The notes: generated by a model not told the origin, from the letters alone. 64,000 nucleotides of DNA from Tolypothrix sp. NIES-4075 (GCF_002218085.1 NZ_BDUC01000009.1:186001-250000), one strand, 5' to 3'. Numbered from the stretch's first letter, positions 35,212-43,999 are shown. Program-made: numbers and translations.

Positions 35212-35868
35212 CTATGGGTGGATTTGGCTGAGGATAAATCGCAAGCGATCATAATCGTCTTTGAGCAGCACACTTAAGGTTCTACCGGCTTTGATTAACC
35301 ATTGTCTATCGGCTTTGCGTAACTGGTACACTTCTCTAATCGCAGCTGCGGTTAATGAGTCTACTGGCGCACCGTTTACAAAAAGCAATGTCCGCAAAAA
35401 ATCTAGCTCTTCGGTGAATTTAACGATCGCTTCTGGTTCGCATCGATAAACAGCTTGATGAATTTGTGGCGGACGCGGTGGTAGATATTGATACACCCTA
35501 TTGTTATAACTTATGCTGCCAGATGGCTGTTCAAATCCGACGATCGCCGCCCGAAATTCTGTTTTCAGCATGGCGAATATCTGGGGTTGTTCCTCTCGCA
35601 AATCCTGCAACGACAACCCTAAAGCTCTTGCCCTGTGTACGGAATCTATGGGCATTGTTGTTGCATAATACACCAAAGCGTAAACTTGATTGCCGGATTC
35701 TTCATCCACAGAACAAACCCAGCTACCGAATGGTGGCATGGGTGGGAAGCTCAAATCTTCAGGTTCCAGACACTGTGCCAAAAATTCGGTAGTAGTAGTT
35801 TCGATCACCTCCGCAATGTGGTTCGGGTGGCGATCGCCTGTGACAAACTGTGGTAAAGGAAGGCGCAT
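35212..35868 (-). CDS. HAS-barrel domain protein, cyanobacterial conserved
   Basis: The 218-residue soluble protein reads MRLPLPQFVTGDRHPNHIAE at the N-terminus and FGSWVCSVDEESGNQVYALVYYATT near residue 50, which looks like the HAS-barrel fold found on HerA/ATP-synthase-type proteins. The rest is mostly helical (HQAVYRCEPEAIVKFTEELDFLRTLL, then AAAIREVYQLRKADRQWLIKAGR). I know it only as a conserved cyanobacterial protein without assigned role. It lies 81 bases after ndhS on the same strand, but the spacer is GAGTTATGAGTT repeat, so an operon is uncertain. Confidence 0.7.
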   Translation of the reverse strand: MRLPLPQFVTGDRHPNHIAEVIETTTTEFLAQCLEPEDLSFPPMPPFGSWVCSVDEESGNQVYALVYYATTMPIDSVHRARALGLSLQDLREEQPQIFAMLKTEFRAAIVGFEQPSGSISYNNRVYQYLPPRPPQIHQAVYRCEPEAIVKFTEELDFLRTLLFVNGAPVDSLTAAAIREVYQLRKADRQWLIKAGRTLSVLLKDDYDRLRFILSQIHP

Positions 35869-35949
35869 AGTAGTAATGAGTTATGAGTTATGAGTTATGA
35901 GTTATGAGTTCTCTTAACTCCTCACTCCTAACTCCTAACTAACGTGCGT

Positions 35950-36147
35950 TTATTTCGCTTTTTTCCGTCCGGCAGTGGTTTCTACAAGATCCAATTCGCT
36001 GAGGCGAAAAGTGATTAACTTATCCCAGTTACCACCTTCAAACAGTACAGCTACCTTACCATCACTCACCCGTTGCACGAGTCCCTCAAAGCGATAATAA
36101 GTATCTGCGGGATTCTTAACACGAACAGTCGCTCCTGGCAGGATCAT
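35950..36147 (-). CDS. ndhS: NAD(P)H dehydrogenase subunit NdhS
   Basis: NdhS is the small SH3-like subunit of the thylakoid NDH-1 complex that helps dock ferredoxin. The 65-residue product MILPGATVRVKNPADTYYRF, with GLVQRVSDGKVAVLFEGGNW and TFRLSELDL following, is the typical cyanobacterial sequence at full length. A charged tail (TAGRKKAK) ends it. The gene is flanked on the upstream side by the 14-bp repeat array and on the downstream side by the HAS-barrel gene. No other ndh gene is in the window. Confidence 0.93.
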   Translation of the reverse strand: MILPGATVRVKNPADTYYRFEGLVQRVSDGKVAVLFEGGNWDKLITFRLSELDLVETTAGRKKAK

Positions 36148-36196
36148 GATTTTAACCTCGCTTGTTTCCTTTTAATAGCTTAATACTTGGAGCGTT

Positions 36197-36406
36197 GTTG
36201 GTGGATAGTTGTTGGTGGATAGTTGTTGGTGGATGGTTGTTGGTGGATGGTTGTTGGTGGATGGTTGTTGGTGGATAGTTGTTGGTGGATGGTTGTTGGT
36301 GGATAGTTGTTGGTGGATAGTTGTTGGTGGATAGTTGTTGGTGGATAGTTGTTGGTGGATAGTTGTTGGTGGATAGTTGTTGGTGGATAGTTGTTGGTGG
36401 ATGGTT
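36197..36406. repeat. Fifteen copies of a 14-bp tandem repeat
   Basis: The unit is GTTGGTGGATAGTT with GGATGG variants. From 36197 to 36406 there are exactly fifteen units without gaps (210 bases). Because 14 is not a multiple of three, all frames cycle every 42 bases, which creates a spurious minus-strand frame reading THHQQ-like repeats. The array lies between ndhS and rodA. Confidence 0.9.
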
Positions 36407-36467
36407 GTGAAAAAGCACTACTAACGACTAACGACTAACGACTAACGACTAACCACGCTCCTCCTAA

Positions 36468-37796
36468 CTAATATCTCTGCCTCTGTTGACGAAAATTCGC
36501 TACTGATTCTACTAGTCCCAAGGCGATGAAGTTGCTCAACATGGCAGAACGACCGTAACTCATCCAAGGTAGGGGAATCCCTGCCACTGGTGCTAAACCA
36601 ACCGTCATGCCTACGTTAATAATCACCTGAAAGACGATCATCGACAAAACGCCAATAGCCAACAACGAGCCAAAATTATCTTTGGCGGTTTGAGCAATAT
36701 GTAATAATCGCAGACAAATAAAGCATAAGACAACCAACAACAGCAAACAACCAATCAAACCAAATTCTTCGCCCACAGCAGAGAATATAAAGTCTGTATG
36801 CTGTTCGGGAACGAAATTTAGTTGAGTCATCGGACCCTTATTTAGTCCCCATCCCCAAATTCCCCCAGCACCAATGGCGATGCGAGATTGAATCAGGTGA
36901 TATCCTGTTCCGAGGGGGTCACCATCGGGATTGAGAAATGAGGTGATCCGACCTTTTTGATAATCTTTCAATACATGGTTCCAGACGAAGACTCCTATTT
37001 CACCACCTAGCATGTTTAGAACCCATGCACTGATGCCGCTGATACCAAATCGATGCCACGGGAGAGTCAAAAAGCCTAGTACACCCATAGCGACTGACCA
37101 AATTAATCCTAAAGGTCCGAAAGATAGTTGGTCAAACAAAACTATCGGCTCTGAAAGGGGCCAAGGTGTACTAAAGAGAATCGCGGCGACAATCGGAGAA
37201 ATCATCAATATTAACCAGCCTGGGTTAGCATTTGCCCAGTACAACATTCCTAAAACGATCGCACCAAATACCAGTGATGTTGCCAAATCAGGTTGTATAA
37301 ATACTAATGCCCAAGGAATGGCGGTAATTGCCAAAGCGCGGAAAACGTTATCTATTTGAGAAGCCGTGCGCTTGTGTAATAAAGCCGCTAGGGTGATAAT
37401 TAATCCTATTTTGGCAAATTCCGAGGGTTGTATGGGAATGCCTGCGATACTAACCCACCGTTGTGCTCCTTTGGCGGCGTGACCAGCTACCATAACGGCG
37501 ATCAAGCTGATATTGGTTATTGTATAAGTTATCCAGTGCCACTGAATTAGATTTTCGTAGCGGATGCGGGCAAGGATCAGCGCTATTACGGTACCAATGC
37601 CACCCATAACCCAGTGCCACCACCAGTCTGTGAGTCCTTGGTTCAATTCGGTACTTTTGATCATAATGCCACCAAATATAGTGATGGCAATTGGTAAGCT
37701 AAACAGCAGCCAGTCTGTTTGCTGCCAGGGTTTGACCCATTGCTGCCAGCGAATTTTTGGCGCAGACTTTTTGGAGAGCGACCTTTTTAACAACAT
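36468..37796 (-). CDS. rodA: Rod shape/peptidoglycan polymerase RodA
   Basis: The 442-residue SEDS-family protein has about ten membrane helices. The signature GAQRWVSIAGIPIQPSEFAKIG (periplasmic loop with Arg and Pro-Ser-Glu) lies near residue 110, HTDFIFSAVGEEFG near 335 and GIPLPWMSYGRSAML near 410. In the SEDS family the conserved aspartate of the polymerase site lies in the large loop, here QPDLAT (~170). RodA polymerises glycan strands with a class B PBP during elongation. The N-terminus has about 30 basic, soluble residues. No mre genes lie next to it. Confidence 0.92.
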   Translation of the reverse strand: MLLKRSLSKKSAPKIRWQQWVKPWQQTDWLLFSLPIAITIFGGIMIKSTELNQGLTDWWWHWVMGGIGTVIALILARIRYENLIQWHWITYTITNISLIAVMVAGHAAKGAQRWVSIAGIPIQPSEFAKIGLIITLAALLHKRTASQIDNVFRALAITAIPWALVFIQPDLATSLVFGAIVLGMLYWANANPGWLILMISPIVAAILFSTPWPLSEPIVLFDQLSFGPLGLIWSVAMGVLGFLTLPWHRFGISGISAWVLNMLGGEIGVFVWNHVLKDYQKGRITSFLNPDGDPLGTGYHLIQSRIAIGAGGIWGWGLNKGPMTQLNFVPEQHTDFIFSAVGEEFGLIGCLLLLVVLCFICLRLLHIAQTAKDNFGSLLAIGVLSMIVFQVIINVGMTVGLAPVAGIPLPWMSYGRSAMLSNFIALGLVESVANFRQQRQRY

Positions 37797-37896
37797 TGTG
37801 TGATTTTAGACTTTAGGTTTTAGATTTTAAATTTAGTCAGTACTTGAAATCTGTATTCCCCGGTTGCGGATGGGGAACCAGATAAAAATTAAAATT

Positions 37897-38967
37897 CTAT
37901 GTTAGGGCAGCAACTGATACTTTGCCAGCGATCGTTAAGGCGATCGCATACAATGCTTTTGCACTAGCTGAATCTGGTTCCCCAACAACTATCGGCACAC
38001 CGCTATCACCCCCAACTCTCGTACAAATCTCTAGTGGCACGCACCCCAGCAGCGGTACACCTAACTCTGTGGCAGTTTTCTCACCACCGCCAGAACCAAA
38101 GATGTCATATTGCTTATCAGGCATATCTGGGGGTATAAAATAACTCATATTTTCCACTATCCCTAAAACTGGCACGTTCATCTGCTGAAACATCCGCAAG
38201 CCTTTACGAGAATCTAACAAAGCTACGTTTTGCGGTGTAGTAACAATTACTGCCCCCGCCATCGGCACTGCTTGTGTTAAAGTTAACTGAGCATCCCCGG
38301 TACCTGGTGGCATATCCACAATCAAATAATCGAGTTCTCCCCATTGCACTTGATAGAGAAATTGGCGAATCACTCCATTAAGCATTGGTCCGCGCCAAAT
38401 CACCGGCTGATCTCGGTCAATTAAAAAGCCCATTGAAACTAACTTGACGCCGTGATTAAAAGCAGGTTCCAGGATTTCGCCTTTTTCGCCAGGACGGACA
38501 GTAATTTGGGCATCACTTAGCCCTAGCATGGTGGGGTCGTTGGGACCGTAAATATCGGCATCGAGTAAGCCGACTTTTGCCCCGGTTTGTGCTAATGCTA
38601 CCGCCACATTCACAGCTACCGTACTTTTACCTACACCACCTTTGCCGCTAGAAATGGCGATAATATTTTTTACACCACTAATGCCAGTGCGGTCAGGTAA
38701 GCTTTTTTGCTGAGGTGTTTCTGCTGTGACTTCTACAGCTATATCTGTAACGCCTGGTAGTTTTTTTACAGCTCTGCGGCAATCATCAACAATAAATTCA
38801 CGTAGAGGACAGGCGGGTGTTGTTAATACCAAAGTGAAGCTAACTTTGCCACCGTCAATTTTGACGTTGCGAATCATGTTGAGTTCTACCAGACTTTTGC
38901 GAAGTTCTGGATCTTCCACTGGTCGCAGCACTTCTAAAACCGACTGAGAATCGAGGACATCATACAT
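37897..38967 (-). CDS. mrp: Mrp/NBP35-family iron-sulphur cluster carrier ATPase
   Basis: The 356-residue protein has an N-terminal DUF59/MIP18-like domain (LRPVEDPELRKSLVELNMI, LTTPACPLREF, residues ~10-85) and a deviant Walker A SSGKGGVGKST (~107) with DADIYGPN and the switch II GTGDAQLTL region. ENMSYFIPPD and CVPLEICTRVG follow. It should bind ATP and carry a [4Fe-4S] cluster to apoproteins. The start at 38967 (MYDVLDSQS) is preferred because it fits the family; the frame extends upstream to 39030. The adjacent gene downstream is rodA, separated by AT-rich DNA. Confidence 0.92.
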   Translation of the reverse strand: MYDVLDSQSVLEVLRPVEDPELRKSLVELNMIRNVKIDGGKVSFTLVLTTPACPLREFIVDDCRRAVKKLPGVTDIAVEVTAETPQQKSLPDRTGISGVKNIIAISSGKGGVGKSTVAVNVAVALAQTGAKVGLLDADIYGPNDPTMLGLSDAQITVRPGEKGEILEPAFNHGVKLVSMGFLIDRDQPVIWRGPMLNGVIRQFLYQVQWGELDYLIVDMPPGTGDAQLTLTQAVPMAGAVIVTTPQNVALLDSRKGLRMFQQMNVPVLGIVENMSYFIPPDMPDKQYDIFGSGGGEKTATELGVPLLGCVPLEICTRVGGDSGVPIVVGEPDSASAKALYAIALTIAGKVSVAALT

Positions 38968-39150
38968 CGTGTTTTCACCCTTGCTGCTGTAATAAATATG
39001 AAGCAAATAGTTTTTATCATCTACTTGCATCTTAACTTTATGAAGGTATTGTTAGTTGGAGCGTTGTTATTTGGAGCGTTGTTAGTTGAGCATTAACAGT
39101 CAACAGTTATCCACGGTTCCACTATCGAGTAACTACTATCCACGCTCCCA

Positions 39151-39636
39151 CTAACTACCTGCTGGCAATCCTGCCTTTTCTACAGCATCAACTAAAGCGC
39201 GGGCTACGCGATCGCTATAAGGACGGGAAAAAGACCAAATCAAAGGCGATAACCAACCGCGTAGGGTTACAGAATAAGACAAACAAGTGCCACAAACTGT
39301 GGACTCTAGTTGATAAGTCACTCGTTCTTCTATACCAGGAATCGCCAGCACGCGCACAGTTAAAAGTTCTCTGGGATTGACGGATTCCACAAAAATGCGG
39401 ATGGGAATCGGCGACAAGCGCGTTACCGCTTGATAAATCAATCCAGGTTTGGGTACTAATCCGTAAGGAACATTGGTACTCTTTAGCAGTGGATGCCAGG
39501 AAACGTCAGCTAAATCCACTACTTTTTGCCACAGTTCGTCTGGTGAGGCAGAACTAATTTCTCGATACGTTCGCACCAGAGAAACACAAACCCGACGCCG
39601 TTTGCGGTGGATAAATTTAGACAACCAAGCTTGCAT
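39151..39636 (-). CDS. SRPBCC-fold protein
   Basis: The 161-residue protein starts MQAWLSKFIHRKRRRVCVSL and has a START/polyketide-cyclase-like pattern: SLVRTYREISSASPDELWQKVVDL at the front, WHPLLKSTNVPYGLVPKPGLIY, then an amphipathic C-terminal helix SRPYSDRVARALVDAVEKAGL. Such proteins bind hydrophobic ligands. The basic N-terminus is notable. The ATG at 39636 has a ribosome site AGAGGA; an upstream frame to 39756 reads through repeats. Its function is unknown; related cyanobacterial proteins are annotated only as SRPBCC family. It is likely separate from the mrp gene downstream, since 180 bases of repeat lie between. Confidence 0.72.
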   Translation of the reverse strand: MQAWLSKFIHRKRRRVCVSLVRTYREISSASPDELWQKVVDLADVSWHPLLKSTNVPYGLVPKPGLIYQAVTRLSPIPIRIFVESVNPRELLTVRVLAIPGIEERVTYQLESTVCGTCLSYSVTLRGWLSPLIWSFSRPYSDRVARALVDAVEKAGLPAGS

Positions 39637-39942
39637 TGTTATAATCCTCTTCCTGGCTACACATCTGGTTGGGGCACGCTCGATTAGGGGCACAGAGCAT
39701 AAAGAATAAAAAGAAGCGATCGCGTATTTCACAAAGGGACAATGCCCCATGCCCATTTGGACAATGCCCCATGCGCCTTTATATGTTTATTTTTTTGTAC
39801 GCTCTATGCCCCTACACGCAATCTCAAAGTAATATCTTTTAATTCCAACTTGGTATCACACTAAAATGTTCACATAAATTAAGCATAAAAAACTGAGTCA
39901 GTATTCAAGCCTATACGCATTTAAGGGAGAATATTTTTAATC
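39637..39942. other. Spacer before hemF
   Basis: GGGCAATGCCCCATG-type scraps occur near 39735-39775. The rest has no coding signal and should carry the divergent promoters of the SRPBCC gene and the hemF unit. Confidence 0.5.
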
Positions 39943-40074
39943 ATGCCCATAAGTATGGGTGAATGCTTGACTGTAACGCCCCCAAGCTGGGCGATTTTAG
40001 TCGTTTTTTGGCGCGTATTGCCTGCAAATGTTAAGTTGAGAGATTTATTGCACGGAATTGAAATTGTAATTTAG
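39943..40074 (+). CDS. Possible 43-residue small ORF upstream of hemF
   Basis: The ORF begins MPISMGECLTVTPPSWAILV and ends HGIEIVI at 40074, 15 bases before the hemF ATG. It has one weakly hydrophobic segment and a purine-rich sequence (GGGAGA) somewhat too far upstream. The start region also forms small hairpins (CCCATAAGTATGGG and CGCCC...GGGCG), so it could equally be an untranslated leader of hemF. No family is recognised. Confidence 0.28.
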   Translation: MPISMGECLTVTPPSWAILVVFWRVLPANVKLRDLLHGIEIVI

Positions 40075-40089
40075 GTTGCTGAATTTATT

Positions 40090-41136
40090 ATGTTGACCAA
40101 CTCGCTTCATCGTCAAACAGAATCTTCTAAGTCTTTACCGCCAGCTGACGCTAAAGCTAGGGTGAGTCAGTTTATGAAACAGTTGCAGGATAAAATTGCT
40201 CAAACCCTGGAAGACGTGGATGGTGTGGGTAAGTTCCAACAAGATAGTTGGGAACGTCCAGAAGGAGGTGGAGGGCGATCGCGTGTTATGCGTGAGGGTG
40301 CAATATTTGAACAAGCTGGCGTCGGTTTTTCGGAAGTTTGGGGAGATCACCTACCACCCTCTATTTTAAGCCAACGCCCAGACGCAGAAGGACATCGCTG
40401 GTATGCCACGGGTACTTCAATGGTGTTACATCCTCGCAATCCTTATGTGCCCACCGTTCACCTAAATTATCGCTACTTTGAAGCAGGTCCAGTGTGGTGG
40501 TTTGGTGGTGGTGCGGATTTAACTCCTTATTACCCCTTCGCTGAAGATGCTGCACATTTTCATAAAACTATCAAATCCGCATGTGATGCTCATCACTCCG
40601 AGTATTATCAAGTGTTTAAGCGCTGGTGTGATGAATATTTCTATTTGAAACACCGTGGCGAAACGCGCGGTGTAGGTGGTCTATTTTTTGATTACCAACA
40701 TGGTCAAGGTGAGTTATATCGCGGTCCGCATCCAGATGGTGAAGCGGCTATTTACAGCAATCAGTTAGGTGCGCCAGAACCACGCTCTTGGGAAGATTTA
40801 TTTGCTTTTGTGCAAGATTGTGGTAATGCGTTTTTACCATCTTACGTGCCAATTGTTGAACGGCGACATAAGACAGAATATGGCGATCGCCAACGGAATT
40901 TTCAACTTTATCGTCGCGGTCGGTATGTAGAATTTAACTTGGTTTATGACCGAGGCACTATTTTTGGTCTGCAAACCAACGGACGCACCGAATCTATTCT
41001 CATGTCTTTACCTCCCCTGGTGCGCTGGGAATACGGCTATCAGCCAGAACCAAATTCCCCTGAAGCCCAGTTATACGAAACCTTCCTGAAACCTCAAGAT
41101 TGGGCAAACTGGACACCAAACCACAGTGCTGAGTAG
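40090..41136 (+). CDS. hemF: Oxygen-dependent coproporphyrinogen III oxidase
   Basis: HemF decarboxylates two propionates of coproporphyrinogen III to vinyls using O2. The 348-residue product carries the family blocks REGAIFEQAGVGFSEVWGD, PRNPYVPTVHLNYRYFE, WWFGGGADLTPYYPF, HRGETRGVGGLFFDYQHG, VERRHKTEYGDRQRNFQLYRRGRYVEFNLVYDRGT and TNGRTESILMSLPP. The full soluble enzyme is present. The N-terminus has about 30 polar residues before the family start. The product feeds HemJ (encoded at 2.2 kb). The gene is preceded by a possible small ORF or leader. Confidence 0.97.
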   Translation: MLTNSLHRQTESSKSLPPADAKARVSQFMKQLQDKIAQTLEDVDGVGKFQQDSWERPEGGGGRSRVMREGAIFEQAGVGFSEVWGDHLPPSILSQRPDAEGHRWYATGTSMVLHPRNPYVPTVHLNYRYFEAGPVWWFGGGADLTPYYPFAEDAAHFHKTIKSACDAHHSEYYQVFKRWCDEYFYLKHRGETRGVGGLFFDYQHGQGELYRGPHPDGEAAIYSNQLGAPEPRSWEDLFAFVQDCGNAFLPSYVPIVERRHKTEYGDRQRNFQLYRRGRYVEFNLVYDRGTIFGLQTNGRTESILMSLPPLVRWEYGYQPEPNSPEAQLYETFLKPQDWANWTPNHSAE

Positions 41137-41485
41137 AGAGTTAAGAGTTAGGAGTTAGGAGTTAGGAGTTAGGAGTTATGAGAATTCTCCTCATCTTCAC
41201 CACTCCCCACTCCCCACTCCCCACTCAGCACTGTATTGGTGAGTTAAACTACTAAAAGAAAGCACTTAGCAAAAAAAGTGACAGTTTTGGCTGTTGTTTG
41301 TTAATCTCAAGCATGAGCATTGGACGTTTTTTTCAATTGGTGAGCCAACTCTTTCACTATCAGCTTCTAAACTGTGTAACAGTAGCAAAGTGATAAAGAT
41401 TACTTTTAAAACATCTTTTGGCTCACTAGTCCAACGCTAAATATAGCCGATGTCAATTTGACAGGAGCGCCAACGGGAGGCGAGC
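41137..41485. other. Spacer between hemF and the STAS gene
   Basis: GAGTTAGGAGTTAGGAGTT units follow the hemF stop, then CACTCCCCACTCCCC units to about 41225. From 41230 to 41470 the sequence is AT-rich with GGTGAGCCAACT and TGGCTCACTAG in inverted arrangement, possibly part of a promoter. No gene is seen. A strong ribosome site GGGAGG at 41475 belongs to the next gene. Confidence 0.55.
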
Positions 41486-41854
41486 GTGATTCATATAGAT
41501 CAAAAAAGTTATACTACTCAAGATGGCAATATCGTTATTGTCTTGACTCCATCCGGTCGCCTAGATATTACCACAGCTTGGCAATTTCGCTTGAAGTTAC
41601 AGGAATGTATCTCCAAACTAAGTCGCCATGTAGTTGTCAATCTGGGTCAGGTGAATTTTATTGATAGTTCTGGTTTGACATCTTTAGTCGCGGGGATGCG
41701 TGATGCTGATAAAGTAAAAGGTAGTTTCCGCATCTGTAATGTACATCCAGAAGCAAAACTGGTGTTTGAAGTGACGATGATGGATACAGTCTTTGAAATC
41801 TTTGAAACTGAAGAGGAAGCTTTAGAAGGTGTACCTCGCAGCATCGCTAGTTAA
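41486..41854 (+). CDS. STAS-domain protein (anti-sigma-factor antagonist type)
   Basis: The 122-residue protein is a single STAS domain. It shows NIVIVLTPSGRLDITTAWQF near the front, then VVVNLGQVNFIDSSGLTSLV with the phosphorylatable serine of DSSG near residue 59, then a C-terminal helix with FEIFETEEEAL. It starts at GTG (41486), supported by the GGGAGG site 7 bases upstream. STAS proteins switch partner binding on phosphorylation by a serine kinase, for example in sigma-factor control. No kinase or phosphatase partner gene lies next to it. Confidence 0.9.
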   Translation: MIHIDQKSYTTQDGNIVIVLTPSGRLDITTAWQFRLKLQECISKLSRHVVVNLGQVNFIDSSGLTSLVAGMRDADKVKGSFRICNVHPEAKLVFEVTMMDTVFEIFETEEEALEGVPRSIAS

Positions 41855-41909
41855 AAAAGAAGTTAGAAGTTAAGAGTTAGGAGTGAAGAGTTAACTAAAA
41901 ACTCATAAC

Positions 41910-42515
41910 TCATAACTCATAACTCATAATTGCCGATCGCTTGGTGTAGCGATAAGGACCCATAATCGCTCCCCAAGTCGCTTTTCCTTCCGGGTCAATT
42001 CCTTTGTCGTAGCTATAAAATTCGTTTTTAGTGGCTTCAAACCCTAAGGATACTTGGATGGTATTGCCATTATAAGTAAAGCAACAGCGAGTGTCTGGCG
42101 GTGCAGTAGCTGTAAATTTGTAGCTGTTGGGGGCTATTTCTTGCTGCGTAACAGCTAGGATGCAGCCTGGTAATAAGTCTAATTGCTCTGGTGTGAGAGT
42201 ATTTAGTAAAGCCGGGTTTTGACCAGCGCATTTTAAGGCATCTGGATCTTTAGGCATATAATATTGGACTTGGATAGCATCAGCGTCTGGCTTTTGCTGT
42301 AAGCGCATAATTCGCTGACGGTAAGGCTGACTAAGAGTGAGAATATTAGCTTGTTCAGCAAACAGGGCAAAACTGTCTTCTGAAAATAAAGCAACAGGTC
42401 TAAGCCACATTCGTAAGTGAACATACCAAGCTGGATCGGCGATCGCTTGAGCGCGATTATCAAATTCACCAGCCAAATATTCAGCTAAGGCAGTTAACTG
42501 TGGCGAGAAGCTCAT
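41910..42515 (-). CDS. cpcT: Phycobiliprotein chromophore lyase, CpcT/CpeT family
   Basis: The 201-residue lyase shows LTALAEYLAGEFDNRAQA, WYVHLRMWLRPVALF, PYRQRIMRL, IQVQYYMPKDPDALKCAGQN, LDLLPGC and the C-terminal YSYDKGIDPEGKATWGAIMGPYRY. CpcT attaches phycocyanobilin to the beta-subunit Cys153 position of phycocyanin or phycoerythrocyanin. The start M5 of the open frame (42515) is preferred to M1 (42527), although neither has a strong ribosome site. No phycobiliprotein gene lies nearby, so it is placed by family alone. Confidence 0.92.
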   Translation of the reverse strand: MSFSPQLTALAEYLAGEFDNRAQAIADPAWYVHLRMWLRPVALFSEDSFALFAEQANILTLSQPYRQRIMRLQQKPDADAIQVQYYMPKDPDALKCAGQNPALLNTLTPEQLDLLPGCILAVTQQEIAPNSYKFTATAPPDTRCCFTYNGNTIQVSLGFEATKNEFYSYDKGIDPEGKATWGAIMGPYRYTKRSAIMSYEL

Positions 42516-42709
42516 ATTGATGCACAATTATTACGTATCATAATTTTTGCATAGTTTTGTCGGGCTGACGATTCCTAACTCTTGTAGTGTGTTGAAAGAT
42601 AATTTGAGCCTTGCTATTCATCAAGCAGTCAATACCTGTGTAAACCTCAACTTGGCAAAGTTGCCGTGAAGCGAGAGAATAAAGATACGTCGCCCAAAAG
42701 ATTTTCTTT

Positions 42710-43417
42710 GTGAATAACGTCCGTACTGTCTCTGATACAAAGCGAACATTCTATAACCGCCACACGCGCCCGATAAATACGATTTATCGTCGAGTGGTGG
42801 AAGAACTGATGGTAGAAATGCATCTGCTGTCAGTAAATGCCGATTTTAGCTACAATCCAATTTATGCCTTGGGCGTCGTCACTACATTCGACCGCTTCAT
42901 GCAAGGCTATCTGCCAGAACAAGATAAAGAGTCAATTTTTAATGCCCTGTGTCAGGCTATAGAGGAAGATCCGCAACGTTATAAACAAGATGCACACCGT
43001 TTGCAAGCTTTAGCGCAAAGCTTACCATCAAAAGATTTAATTGGGTGGTTAAGCCAAACAACTCCTACGGATCGAGACGCTGACTTAGCTGAACAGCTCC
43101 TACAGATCGCTAACAATCCTAATTTTAAATATAGCCGTTTGTTTGCGATCGGTTTATTTTCTTTATTAGAACTGTCAGATCCAGAATTAGTTAAAGATGA
43201 AACACAGCGCACTCAAGCACTAAAAACCGTTGCTAGTGGCTTGCACTTATCCGATGACAAACTCACTAAAGATTTGGATCTATACCGTTCTAATCTAGAT
43301 AAAATGGCACAAGCACTAGTTGTGATGGCAGATATGCTTGCAGCCGATCGCAAAAAACGCGAACAACGTTTACAGCAATCAACAACTAAAGTTACTCCTC
43401 CATCTATCAACGAATAA
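42710..43417 (+). CDS. thf1: Thylakoid formation protein Thf1 / Psb29
   Basis: The 235-residue protein begins at GTG (42710) and has VRTVSDTKRTFYNRHTRPI, YRRVVEELMVEMHLLSVN, FSYNPIYALGVVTTFDRFMQGY and a helical C-terminal part ending in LDKMAQALVVMADMLAADRKKREQ, a coiled-coil candidate. Psb29 co-purifies with PSII and supports FtsH-dependent PSII repair and thylakoid biogenesis. The length is normal. It is divergent from cpcT, with 195 bases in between that should contain both promoters. Confidence 0.95.
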   Translation: MNNVRTVSDTKRTFYNRHTRPINTIYRRVVEELMVEMHLLSVNADFSYNPIYALGVVTTFDRFMQGYLPEQDKESIFNALCQAIEEDPQRYKQDAHRLQALAQSLPSKDLIGWLSQTTPTDRDADLAEQLLQIANNPNFKYSRLFAIGLFSLLELSDPELVKDETQRTQALKTVASGLHLSDDKLTKDLDLYRSNLDKMAQALVVMADMLAADRKKREQRLQQSTTKVTPPSINE

Positions 43418-43419
43418 TT

Positions 43420-43530
43420 AGGAGTTAGTAGTTAAAAGTGATGAGTTATGAGCCATGAGTTATGAGTTAAGAGTTATTAAGAATTCCCAACTCCTAATTC
43501 TTAACTTTTAACTCCTAACTTTTAACTTTA
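43420..43530. repeat. GAGTTATGAGTT / AACTCCTAACTT convergent repeat arms
   Basis: Forward GAGTTA-type units (43430-43472) are followed by complementary CTCCTAACTTTTAACT-type units (43485-43530). A long hairpin could form downstream of thf1. Confidence 0.65.
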
Positions 43531-43696
43531 TACCCCTAATATAAAGATATTTGAATCTTAAGTAGTTATCTGTAAGTTAGCAGGAATTTTTTGCCAAGCA
43601 AGATTAATTCAGTATATCTTTAGGTTTTAGGAAATTGGAGATGGAAGGAGATAAGGAAGATAAGGGATATGACCGATACAAGCTGCTAAACGGGTT

Positions 43697-43802
43697 TCAA
43701 GCCCCTCCATTTATGGATGGAGAACAGCAAAAATGTATTTCGAGACACGTAGGGCAAGAAATACTACGTCCTTATTTCAAGCCCCTCCATTCATGGATGG
43801 GG
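43697..43802. repeat. Two direct copies of a 25-bp hairpin-bearing sequence
   Basis: TTTCAAGCCCCTCCATTTAT starts the first copy and TTTCAAGCCCCTCCATTCAT the second, 78 bases later. Each contains CTCCAT...ATGGAG-type pairing. Only two copies exist and the spacer is not conserved, so this is not a CRISPR array. It may be a relic of an IS200/IS605-type end. Confidence 0.55.
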
Positions 43803-43871
43803 TTTCACAGATTGCCCCCTTCCCCCAGCAAGAACTGCCTCTTGTTGACGGAGATGAAAAGACAAACTCCG

Positions 43872-43985
43872 CTTGTCACGCCACTTTGCTCAACGTTCGT
43901 GACCTCCGCACTTCCTGTGGCTCCCCTTGTCACGCCACTTTGCTCAACGTTCGTGACCTCCGCACTTCCTGTGGCTCCCCTTGTC
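43872..43985. repeat. Perfect 54-bp tandem duplication
   Basis: The unit starting CTTGTCACGCCACTTTGCTC and ending TTCCTGTGGCTCCC occurs twice exactly (43872-43925 and 43926-43979), followed by the first bases of a third. Within each unit GTCACG and CGTGAC can pair. It abuts the 3' end of the exbD gene. Confidence 0.9.
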
Positions 43986-43999
43986 CCCAACAACCCATC

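Noticed and set aside
36152..36418. Open frame of 88 residues rich in THHQQ-like repeats
   Set aside because: It is produced entirely by the 14-bp tandem array; no promoter, ribosome site or family supports it.
43697..43802. Possible CRISPR array
   Set aside because: Only two repeat copies exist, the spacing is about 50 bases with no further units, and no cas genes are nearby.
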